From contig JAMZAV010004974.1 of NCBI GenBank assembly GCA_024449915.1, positions 1 through 64,000 on the forward strand: a stretch of 64,000 nucleotides of DNA, in the 5' to 3' direction. Made by a program: the position numbers and the translations under genes. The stretch is from Sweltsa coloradensis (taxonomy: Eukaryota > Arthropoda > Insecta > Plecoptera > Chloroperlidae). Below the pieces are notes generated by a model, which saw only the letters and a program-made list of their open reading frames with translations, made no database searches and was not told where the DNA came from. This document shows positions 55,100-64,000 of the stretch, piece by piece; the stretch's first letter is position 1; every line of letters begins with the position of its first letter.

Positions 55100-55320
55100 C
55101 CAAAGCCCCTAAAAAAAATTTTTTTTCCTTTAAATGAATATTTTTTTTTAGCTTTTCCCCTATCATTAAAATCACTTTTCTGGTTTTCCAAATTTTAAAA
55201 AAAATATGAAAAAACAATCACAAAAAAAAATTTTAATATATTTTAAAAAAATTACAAATCACAGGCGGGGGTAATACCTAAAAAAAGGGGGAAGCGCCCC
55301 TTTTTTCTCAGGGCGCTTGC
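55100..55320 (+). repeat. R1 repeat, C-B end, degraded
   Basis: C-like DNA then 'aatcacaggcgggggtaata' and 'gaagcgcccc' with 'ttctca'. Confidence 0.5.
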
Positions 55321-55829
55321 AGTTTTGGGTCATTTTGCCCCTTTGTTAAACCCGCGCTTTTCCCGAATGGTTTTTTTTGTTAAAAATGAGAAATTAAAAA
55401 ACCTTTTCTTCTAGAGCCCAAAAATGTTTTTTAAAAAAGGTCACAGCCACAATAGAGATAAAACATTATCCGATAAAGAGTTTCCAACCACTAAAATGTT
55501 AAAAAAGATCTCTTTTAAACACTTTAAAAATAAACTAAAATTCTCGTTTCACAGGGTTTCAATTTAAGCAGGAATTATCCATGGGTTTAGTTTATTTGAC
55601 GCATACAATAATACACGGCATGAAGTAATTTTAAAAAAAATGTTTTTAAAACTTTTTAATGCCCTTTAAAATAAAAGAGAGTCCCGGAATGGGCCCGTGT
55701 TTCCAATGAACAAAATTTAATTTCATTATAAATAAAAAGTATTTAAAAAATTTTTAAAAAAAAGTTTTAACACAAAAACAAAATTACAAAAAAAAGCTTA
55801 TTTAAAATAAATAAAAACCAAAAAAAACA
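55321..55829. other. Unassigned, run-rich
   Basis: No gene recognised. Confidence 0.4.
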
Positions 55830-55885
55830 CACATGCGGCCCCAATATGGGCCTAAACCGGGTTTTTTCGCCCTAGTTGTTTCCCG
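55830..55885 (+). repeat. R1 repeat, B end, degraded
   Basis: 'cacatgcggccccaatatgg' and 'cgccctagttgtttcc'. Confidence 0.55.
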
Positions 55886-56320
55886 GCGACATGTTTTTTT
55901 ACCAAAGTTTATCTAATCTATAATTTTAAAAACTTTTCTGGGTTTTTGAAAAAATGAGATCAAGACAATGAGCATTTTGGGACGGAGTTGTTATTTTGGG
56001 GAGAAGTTTAGATCACTACCATTTTAAAAAATAAAGCTACGTTAGGTGACGGAGATGCGCCAAAAATTGTAGCAACCCCTTTTCCCCCTCGCCCATTTGG
56101 GCCAACCCTTAAATTTAGGAATATTAAAAAACTTCGCACAAGATAAAAAATGGCAAATTGGGGCGAAATTTGGTGCAAATACTGAGAGACAAGAGGGCAA
56201 TTTTTAATATTCTCGGGCGATGGGTGAGGGGAAAGTGAAAAACAGCCAAAAGGATATTAGAGAAAATATCCACAACCCTAAAGTGAAGATGTAAAAAAAA
56301 GAGTGTTTAAAAAACGCCCC
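55886..56320. other. Unassigned
   Basis: No gene recognised. The sequence adjoins the fold-back arm and could be part of a related element. Confidence 0.4.
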
Positions 56321-57005
56321 GAAAACAGTATTCATATTGTGGGGTTTTTTAAGAATTTCCCCGCGTATTGGATTTAAACTTTTTGGGTTTTAATCGGATC
56401 ATTTTTTAAGCATTTCAACGTGCAAGAAAAATTCTTTTCCTTTCAATTTCATTTTGTGAACAGTCCCAAAAATGGAATTTTTGGGAAAGCTAAAAAAGGA
56501 AAATCCCCCCCCCCCCCCCCGCGTTAAAGCAAAATCCGATTTTCAGAACCCGATTTTTTTTTAAAATTATGGAAGCTTTCATGAACCCCGTACAAAAGTT
56601 ATTTTTTATTTAAATCGATTCTTACGGATTTTTCCCGGGGGAAATTTTTTGATGCGGGGGGGGAAAATTTGGAAAAAAGCTGGTACTCCGATAAGAACAT
56701 AAAAACCCCGATTTTTTGAAAGTAACCTTTCCCTACCAAAAAAAATTAAAAAAAAAATTTTTTTAGGGAATTTAATGGGGAAATATTTTTTCCATTTAGA
56801 CATTTTGTTATCCCAACCAATTTTGGGGGGTATTCGAAAAATACTTTTGGCTGCCATTTTCCAATAGGCGGCCCAAGCTCCAGTCTGATTGTAGGGGAGT
56901 TTTAGTATGTTGATAAATTTTTATATACGAAAGGTTTTTGCAAAAAATTCAGGACATCGCCCAAATTTTTTTCCCCCGAAAAAACTTATTTGACCAGATT
57001 TCTTT
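56321..57005 (+). mobile_element. Single arm of the fold-back element
   Basis: It matches the right arm of 11456-12843 in order: 'attggatttaaac', 'tttaatcggatcat', 'ggaagctttcatgaaccccg', 'aaaagctggtactccg', 'agtctgattgtaggggagtt' and 'tatttgacc'. The inverted partner arm is absent upstream, so this is a half element. Many homopolymer changes. Confidence 0.75.
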
Positions 57006-57199
57006 GATACATGAATAAATGACGGGTGGTCCTAAATTGACCAAAAAAAGTTGAATCTTGAGTTAGACTTTCAACTGTTTACCCCAAAAAAATCGACACC
57101 CAAATTTTTAAAATTTCAAATCTAAAAAATTTCAAAACAATATCCCCAATCACATATCCCCCCAAATTTTTTACAATTTTAAAGGGGTTACAAAACACA

Positions 57200-57415
57200 T
57201 GTTAAAAAAAATCTATTTTTCCTTCAAAAGGAAAAACAATTGAAAATACTATTTCCCGGGTTTTTCTTTTGGTTTATTTTTCTTTTAAATAGGGCAACAA
57301 TTAAAACCCTCCCCAAAAAAACCCCAAAATAATTTTCAATATCTTTTTTAAAATCACAGGGGCGCAAAGTGAAAAACGCAAAGGGTTTACGGCCCTAGTA
57401 TCTCACGTCGTCATC
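57200..57415 (+). repeat. R1 repeat, C-B end, degraded
   Basis: 'cacaggggcgcaaagtgaa' and 'ggccctagtatctcacgtcg'. Confidence 0.6.
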
Positions 57416-57479
57416 GTACATTTTGGTTTTGTTTTTTTGGTGAAATCGGGGAACAAAGAACCCGAGTTTATTTTGAGCT

Positions 57480-57690
57480 CATGTTTGGTTTTCATTGGGG
57501 AAATCTTGGGGCCAACACCGACGGACGGACTAAAAAATATGCGCATAGGAGATATAATTTTGACGAATTAAAAAATGACGACTGATGAGACGTTTGGGCC
57601 CCCCCCCCCCCCCTCCTACCCTGGCTGGGGTTTTGACCCGCGGGGGCTCCCCCCCCACCCTCCCCTTTGGGTTGAGGGGCGCATTTCACA
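57480..57690 (+). repeat. R1 repeat, part A piece, degraded
   Basis: The hairpin zone 'ctggctggggttttgacccg' and 'ggggcgcatttcacat' remain. Confidence 0.5.
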
Positions 57691-58277
57691 TCAATTTTTA
57701 ATCCAAAAATAATTTTTTCAATAAATTTAATTCACATGAAAAAAATTCTTCGTAATTCATTCCACGTTAAAAAATCTTTTCGGTTTTCATCTCTATGTTA
57801 ATTTTAAAGTTATGTTATTTATTATCAAAAATTTTTATAATCAAATTTAAACTTTAAAAAACTCCCAATTTAAACCCAAATTAAAATTTTCACTGGCCCC
57901 CGGGCCAAAAAAACCTTCGGCCCTCGTCGCTTAAAAGTCAGCGTTTTGTTCTTTTTTGTGAATGCATTAATAAAATTGAATTATCAATTTATCCTCGTTG
58001 GGGAATAAGTGTTTTACTGAATCTGATGGATGTTAAATAAAAAAAATAACAAAAAAACAGTCGGTTATTACTAGCTAGTCTTGGCAGAAATGTTTAAAAT
58101 ATTTTCTATTGAAAATTCCCTAAACATAAGCTTACATTAGCTACCATGGGAACCAAGTTTAAAAATTACGATAAGGGAAAAAATTACACCTACCCATCAT
58201 TAACTCAGATTTCAGAGAGTTGTTTGTGGGTTAATAAGTTTTTCTTATTTAATGATCCCAAAATATTCTGATTTGGT
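57691..58277. other. Unassigned, with a B-end trace
   Basis: At about 57891-57930 a run-altered B end ('ccttcggccctcgtcgctt'). 58080-58260 reads as ordinary sequence but shows no gene. Confidence 0.4.
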
Positions 58278-58815
58278 ATGTGATCTCCCCCGTTTTGACC
58301 GGGGTGGAATTAGCCCAGAGCAGGTGGCTCTAGAGGCTAACCGTCAAGGCGATTCAAGAGAAGAAAACCACCTCGCAAACTTTCAGCTAGGAAGAGCGGA
58401 GTAGATTTACTTCCGAAACTAGAGGCGAGCTCTGGCAATCGTGTCGGGTGACACCTTTACTTTTCCCCCCACGACCCCCCCGACGACGATGACAATGACA
58501 CAACGAACGATGAAAGGCGATTTCAAGAGAAAAAGTCCACCTCGCCACATCAGCTACTATGAAGGGTAGTATTTTACTCCCGAAAATAGAGGCAATTCTG
58601 GCAATCTTCGTCGTGGACCTTGACCCCTCCCCTTTGACCCCCCCCCGGCGACGATGAAAATAACACAACGAACGATGACAAAGACTATAATGACCGCGAC
58701 GTGAGAACCCCACTTTCCACCCCCTACCGTGGCGGGTTCTGACAGCATGGCCCCTTCCCCATTTTTTCCCCTAGGCTAATTTTCATTATGACCTAAAAAT
58801 TGACCTCCTTAATCC
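58278..58815 (+). repeat. Two R1 part A copies joined head to middle
   Basis: The first copy (58278-58510) breaks off in the GAC-rich zone after 'acacaacgaacgatgaaa' and joins a second copy at 'ggcgatttcaagagaaaaag' (58513), which runs on to 'cattatgacctaaaaattga'. The join point lies at similar 'aacgatga/aaggcgat' words, consistent with recombination between copies. Confidence 0.75.
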
Positions 58816-58839
58816 AATTAAATCAAAATGGCAACTAAG

Positions 58840-59030
58840 TCGGGTACACTTCTCATTTCCCTTGACGCCCCTCCCCGATGTCGATGAAAATTGAAAATAC
58901 GAAAACTGATGACAAAGACGATGACGACCGCAACGTGAGAAACCCCCCCCCTCACCCCGCCGCCCGCACCCTGGTTGGGCGCCCGCATGAGACTTCCTCC
59001 CCTAGTTATTTACATTATAAAGCGCCCTTC
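58840..59030 (+). repeat. R1 repeat, part A piece
   Basis: 'gatgacaaagacgatgacga' and 'cgcaacgtgagaaacccccc' identify the GAC-rich zone. The flanks are lost. Confidence 0.6.
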
Positions 59031-59249
59031 ACCCAAAGAAAAAAAAAAAATTTTAATTTTTGTATAAAACCCGGTTTCTAGTCCAGTCAGTGAGTTTTAT
59101 TGTTTTTTACGTTGATGGTATTTTTGGGCTTTTCCTACCTTGCAACGTGGGCCCCTCCGAGACATCGGCATATGGGACACCGGAGAAGTTTTACATTTTA
59201 CTCAATAAATTTTAAAATGATTTAACCCAAATTTATATCAAGTAAACAC
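59031..59249. other. Unassigned
   Basis: Nothing recognised. Confidence 0.35.
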
Positions 59250-59410
59250 ATTTTTAGTACACTCTTTCCTTGATTTCGCTTTTATTTCCTCTTTTATTTC
59301 TTGTCGTTATAAACTTAAAAAACGTAGTCAAAACGTTCCATACACTTATTTCTTTAACGTTCAAATCACGGGCGGCGCAATAAATCTACCCGTTGAGGGC
59401 CTGTATATAT
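59250..59410 (+). repeat. R1 repeat, C-B end
   Basis: 'tcgttataaacttaaaaaac' (C) and 'cgggcggcgcaataaatcta' (B, truncated). Confidence 0.6.
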
Positions 59411-59429
59411 GTGTGGCCTTTGGGTCTTG

Positions 59430-59805
59430 TCCCCCGTTGGGCCCGGGTTAAAATTGGGCCCCAAGCTGGCCTGCTATTCTTTAAAAAGGCGTTAAAGGGA
59501 AAAAAAAAGGCACCTCGAAAACATACTAGAAAAGAGCGGAGTATATAACTACTCCCCGAAACTAAAGGCGAACTCTGTCAATCGTCGTCGGGGCCCTTTG
59601 CCCCCCCCTTTTGACGACCCCTCGCGCGATGACGAAAATGACACCTAATCGATGACAAAGAAAATGACGCCGGGAAAGTGAGAACCCCCTTTTCTCCCTT
59701 TACCGTCTGGTTCTGAAACGGGGCCTTTCCTCCCCCCACCCCCCCGCCTTCCGCCCCTAGGTTAGAGGGGTGCATTATGCCTAACGGTTGCGCGCCCTTG
59801 TTCCA
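59430..59805 (+). repeat. R1 repeat, part A
   Basis: 'ccgttgggcccgggttaaaa', 'ctccccgaaactaaaggcga', GAC-rich zone, hairpin remnant and 'tgcctaacggttgcgcgccc'. Confidence 0.7.
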
Positions 59806-59837
59806 AAAAAACCTTTCCCAAAAAAAACTTTTGGTTT

Positions 59838-60230
59838 TGGAGGTTAGCGTCTCTGTTTCCCAAGCTGAAGGCCGGGAAAGTTGAAGTTATTTAACTTCTG
59901 ATTTGGACAAAAGTCCATCATTCTTGTTTAAATTTTTAAAACGGTCCTTGGAGCCTTTCTTGCAACGAGGCAATAATAATTTCAAAGTTTTTCTGAATCG
60001 GCAAAATTGTTGATTCTGGCGTTGATCCGCGGGTGTTCCATGTCCATACCACTGATTGCTATATTTCCAAAAAAAAAAACCATCGTCTTTGTTTGGTTAT
60101 CGCCCCGGGTTTATCGTTGCGTCGGGGCCCAAAGGGGTTGGGTTGGTCGCCTTGATTTACTGTCCCCCCCATTGAAAACATTTATAACTGAGTGGGGAAA
60201 CTCTTAATACAATTTATTTATTTAATTTTT
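59838..60230 (+). mobile_element. SINE-G copy, degraded
   Basis: tRNA-like head remnant ('gaggttagcgtctctgtttc'), 'aacttctgatttggac', 'ataccactgattgctatatt' and 'aactgagtggggaaactc', with an 'aatttatttatttaa' tail. 5' end diverged. Confidence 0.7.
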
Positions 60231-61340
60231 TATCCTTCTAATTTTTCCAACACAATCACCTTATTATCACATATATTTTAATAATCTCACAAAAATATAA
60301 TTTTAAAACAAGTAAACTCATGTTATTTACCCTTCCCCTTTCTATATCAAAAAAGAATTAAATAAAATTTTAATTAATTCTTTTTAATTTCTTATTTTAA
60401 TAAAAAAATAAAAGGGTCCAAAAAACCTATTCGGGGTTTAACCCTGATCTTCATCTCGATAATTTTTTTCCATTGGGCCCCGGTTAAAAAATTTCCTTTT
60501 TTTTTTGGGGGTTTTTCAATTTTTCCCCCCCCCCCTTACCATTAATGGGGAAATTAAATAAAATTAATTTTTGAAAATAAACAATTTTTTTTTTTCAAAA
60601 GTTTTTTAAATGTAAAAAGGAAGTAAAATTTAATTTAAAAATTATTAAAAAAAATTTTGAAAATAAAATTTTATTTTAATTTTTAAAATTTGGGAAAGTT
60701 AAGGCCCCCCCGGGGGGGGCTTTTTTAAAATTTTAAATTTGGGGGTTTTTTACTTTTTAATTTTGTTTTTCCTTTATTTTTTTTATTTCTTTTAAATGAA
60801 TTGCATTTTTTCCTAAAAAACTTATTTTTAAAAATTTTTTTTTAAATTTTTTTTTAACTTTTTCTTTAAAAAATCAATTTTAAACCTTTAATAAAAGGTT
60901 TCCCTTTGGTGAATCGGCCCCAAAAGTCCTTTCCCCCTAAAATGAAAAAAAGGGAAAAAAGAATTTTCGGAAAAATTTTTTCCCAAGAAAAAACTCCCCC
61001 CCCAATTGGTTTTGAATCCCCCAATTTTACAAATGATGGCCCTTTGGCCTTTAAAATTCCAAAAAAAACAAAAAAAAAAAACCCCCAAAAAAAAATAAAA
61101 AAAAAAAAAAAAGCTAAATTTTGGGGGGGTTAAATTTAAGCTTTTTTAATTTTAAAAAATTTTTTTTTTTTAAAAAATTTTTTCTACCCATTTAATTTTT
61201 GTTCTTATGCTTTTAGCCCTATTTACCAATTTTTAAATAAAATTTTTTTTTTGGGTTTGAAAATTCCCTTTCTTTTAGAAGGCTTTTTCTAAAAGGCGGC
61301 GGAAAAAAAATGGGTTCACACGGTTTTTGGAAAAAATTTC
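60231..61340. other. Unassigned; the most extreme homopolymer-run DNA
   Basis: Almost wholly runs of A, T, G and C of 4-10 bases. No biological feature can be read with confidence. Confidence 0.6.
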
Positions 61341-61449
61341 ATAGCAAAATAACACACAGTGGTTTAGGTTAATCTTTATCACCAACTTTGATTAAACAGA
61401 ACAACTAACGTTTTAGTAGGGGAGCATAGGTAATTCCGTGGCCGAAACG

Positions 61450-63380
61450 GTGAAAGAGCTATGTATGTGGTATCAATCGATTCGTATTGATCCATAGATA
61501 AACAATTTCGATGGTGAGAGTCTTGATTTTTTGGCTGAGACACGGCCATATCTAAAACAAGATGGCCGCCGCTTTCGAATTTTAAAACTAGCGTATCTTC
61601 GTAAATATTTGACCGATTTCAATTTCAAGGGTACCATCGAAAGGTAAATGATAGAATTTAAATAAATGTTTACAAATTTGCACAAAAATTCAATATGTTG
61701 TGAGGTTATGTTACAAAAACTCTAACTGTTTACTTTACACCTTCTCGTAATGGAACGATATTTACTAGGTAAAAAGGTTTTTACATTTTCTCAAGTTGCG
61801 TTTTTGGTGTTTTTTTTTTTTTTTTTTTTTTTATGAATCCATGCATTTAATTTTCTGACAATTATAGCCTGAGTTTATTTAATTAAAGCGATGGCATGTG
61901 TAGATGAATATATGCTACTACTGTGTGATCTTTATGTTTCATTACATTTTGTCAAGACACAATTGGTGAAACAATTAGATATTTGGTATCAATCGATTCG
62001 TTATAAACCGAACTTAAACAATTTTAATTAAGTTTATTTCGATTTTTTTACTGAGACCTTCCCTGGGCAAAAACAAGATGGCCGCCGTCATTGAACATTT
62101 AACTAAAATATCTTTGAAAGTATTTCGCCGATTTCAATTGTAAAGGTACCGTTGAAAAGGTAATAAAAAGAGCTACAAACGATATACCAACAATTTTCCA
62201 GAAAGTTTATTTTTTTTGAGGTTATGTTTGGTTAGAATGTTTAGTAATTTTAACGATTTTTTCAGAGCACAATAGGTGAAACAACTATGTATGGGGTATC
62301 AATCGATTCGTTATGAACCGTGATTTAACAATTTTGATGGGAAAAATTTCGATTTTTTACTGAGCCCTTCCCATGGCAAAAAACAAGATGGCCGCCGCCA
62401 ATGAACCTTTTGACTCGCATATCATTTAAAGTATATACCCGATTTTTAATTCACGTATACCGTTGAAAGGTAATTTAATGACGAATAAACTATATGTTTA
62501 CCATTTTGTTGAAACTTTAATATTTACTGAGGTTATGTTACAAAAACTTGAATTATTTACCACACTCGTCATCGTTATGGATCCTATGGCGCATATATTT
62601 ACATGACCAAAACGGTTTTTAAATATGTTTGGCTTATTTATCCGTAGCATATCTCTTTATGTATTCAATGAGTCCTTACATTTTATGGTCTATTATTTAT
62701 TTAGTTCTTGTCTTAAGAGATTGTAAACGGTGACTTTGGAGCCATCCTAGCAACGAAGCACATAATAAATTTCAGAGTTGTTCTGAATCGGCCTTGTTGA
62801 TTCTGGCGTTGATTCGCGGGTGTTTGCACTGTCCATACCACTGATTGCTATATTTCCTATTAAAAATATCGATCTTTGGTTGGTTATCGCTCACTCGTCG
62901 ATTGCGTCGGGGCCTGCAGGGTTGGCTTGGTCGCTTTGATTTAAAGTCCCCCACTGAAAATCAGTTCTATAACTGAGTGGGTAGACTCTAAATAAAAATT
63001 TATTTATTATTTATTTATGTTCCGACAAATACATCCCGAGATAATGTATTTGAAGCGACGGCATGTGTAAATGAATAATATATGCATCGAGTATTTTGAT
63101 CTTGATGTTTGAAACACATTTCGTCGAGGCACAATATTGCTTAATGAATTATGTATCTGGTATCAATCGATTCGTTATGAAACGTTCTTTAACAATTTTG
63201 ATGAGGTTCCCGTCGCAAAAAAACAAGATGGCCGCCGAAAAAAAAAATCGTAAGTTATATATTTTTCTAAGGTAATTGACAGACAAATTTCAAATGTACC
63301 GTTGGAAATGTAACTAAAGTAGTAAAAAATAATAAACTTGCAATTTTCACGAAACCTAAATATTTACTGAGGTTATCTTG
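61450..63380 (+). repeat. Tandem array with 'caagatggccgcc' units
   Basis: Four units (about 61450-61720, 61960-62240, 62268-62545 and 63128-63380) share, in order, 'ggtatcaatcgattcgt', 'aacaattttgatg', 'aacaagatggccgccg', 'ccgatttcaatt' or a variant, 'gtaccgttgaaa' and 'tactgaggttatgtt' or a variant. A longer spacer with 'ggcatgtgtagatgaata' occurs before units 2 and 4. No coding frame runs through the units. Confidence 0.85.
62696..63018 (+). mobile_element. SINE-G copy inside the tandem array, 5'-truncated
   Basis: It begins at 'agttcttgtcttaagagatt', without the tRNA-like head, and is otherwise close to consensus through the terminal hairpin and an 'aaatttatttattatttatt' tail. It separates units 3 and 4 of the array. 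5' truncation is usual for retroposed copies. Confidence 0.85.
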
Positions 63381-63420
63381 TTGTAGAAAACTATGACGCT
63401 GTTATGTTGGTACCATAGAC

Positions 63421-63480
63421 ATAAATTAAAAAAAGTTCCTCCACCGGAAATTGAACCCGGGACCAGCTGGAAACAGTATG
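63421..63480 (-). other. tRNA 3'-half-like fragment
   Basis: The minus strand reads 'gtcccgggttcaatttccgg', a good T-arm/B-box, followed by 'tggaggaac' and a T-run. I could not trace a matching acceptor strand or D arm, so this is at most a tRNA-derived fragment. Confidence 0.35.
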
Positions 63481-63644
63481 ACATTGACAGCCTAGATCCC
63501 GGGTGTCATCATCATCTATCATCATCATCTATCCCAGCCCAGATCCGATCAGTAGCGTACACATAATACACAGAATAGTACACAGAATAGCTGATGCAAA
63601 TCATGCTGAAGAAGAATTTCGTCTACTAGGAGATGTGCTCAAGC

Positions 63645-63845
63645 AGAATGGAGAAAGGGGACCTTGCCCCCTTCCCTTGACGACCCCCGGCGACGATGAC
63701 AATGACACAACGAAACGATGACAAAGACGATGACGACCGCGACGTGAGAAGAAACCCCCCTTCCTCCTCTTACCCGTGGCTGGTCCTGACCAGCATGGGC
63801 CGCTCCCCCCCCCCCCCTTAGGCTAGAGTAGTGCATTTATAAACC
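63645..63845 (+). repeat. R1 repeat, 3' half of part A
   Basis: 'aaggggaccttgcccccttc', GAC-rich zone, 'gctggtcctgaccagc' hairpin and 'taggctagagtagtgcattt'. Close to consensus. Confidence 0.8.
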
Positions 63846-64000
63846 AAAAAAAACTTCAGTCTGTTGGAAATAGTCCCCACTAAAACTGACATAGTTACAC
63901 TTGGTACACAGCTACAAAATAACTTGATAAATAAAAATGTCATCAACGGGTAGTTAGACATTAAAAAGTTTGAAAATAAATCTTCTTTCGCTATTACTAT

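Overview
This is a eukaryotic, animal-type, repeat-dominated window with no intact host gene that I can support. There is no bacterial gene organisation. I see Ty3/gypsy, BEL/Pao, Penelope-like and PIF/Harbinger-like elements, tRNA- and 5S rRNA-derived SINEs, fold-back elements, minisatellites and a tetranucleotide microsatellite. The 5S-like SINE heads and frequent 'taggcctat'-type motifs suggest a marine invertebrate, possibly a deuterostome; that is inference only. Most open frames are chance frames in repeats, or relics of mobile-element genes.

Layout. 1-4.8 kb: a C-B end fragment of a family I call R1, a tRNA-Gly-like SINE ('SINE-G'), a CCTAGG-rich block joined to a Harbinger-like 5' end, a Penelope-like relic with a hammerhead-like motif, and a BEL/Pao integrase relic. 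6-9 kb: a 5S-derived SINE, another SINE-G and three R1 copies. 10-15 kb: an (ATCT)n microsatellite, a 1.39-kb fold-back palindrome and two minisatellites. 15-29 kb: many R1 copies, a duplicated 1.5-kb block, and a SINE-G whose tRNA-like 5' end is expanded in tandem. An unassigned coding-like frame carrying one in-frame TGA lies at 24.7-25.0 kb. 29.0-34.1 kb: a young Ty3/gypsy element (two 206-bp LTRs, 5-bp target duplication) inside a second 5S-derived SINE. 36.2-39.5 kb: a 3.3-kb inverted-repeat element. Its arms are 169-bp tandem units, each with a nuclear-receptor-type direct repeat, and its core holds a broken protein relic. 41.5-45.7 kb: a Harbinger-like element inside an R1 copy. 46-61 kb: more R1, SINE-G and fold-back copies in sequence with abnormal homopolymer runs, which looks partly like poor consensus. 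61.4-63.4 kb: a tandem array of units containing 'caagatggccgcc', interrupted by a SINE-G.

R1 is the commonest family here (about 25-30 copies or pieces). Part A, about 370 bp, starts near 'ccgtctgggcccggggtaga', has a GAC-rich stretch and a perfect 'gctggt/accagc' hairpin, and ends in a GGCGC/GCGCC-bounded 'atgacctaacggttga' motif. Part C is AT-rich. Part B repeats the GGCGC/GCGCC motif and ends near 'ctcacgtcgtc'. I cannot place R1 in a known class.

The elements are nested, so relative ages can be read: the Ty3 element is younger than its 5S-SINE host, the 41.9-kb Harbinger-like element is younger than its R1 host, and a SINE-G at 62.7 kb is younger than the array it splits.
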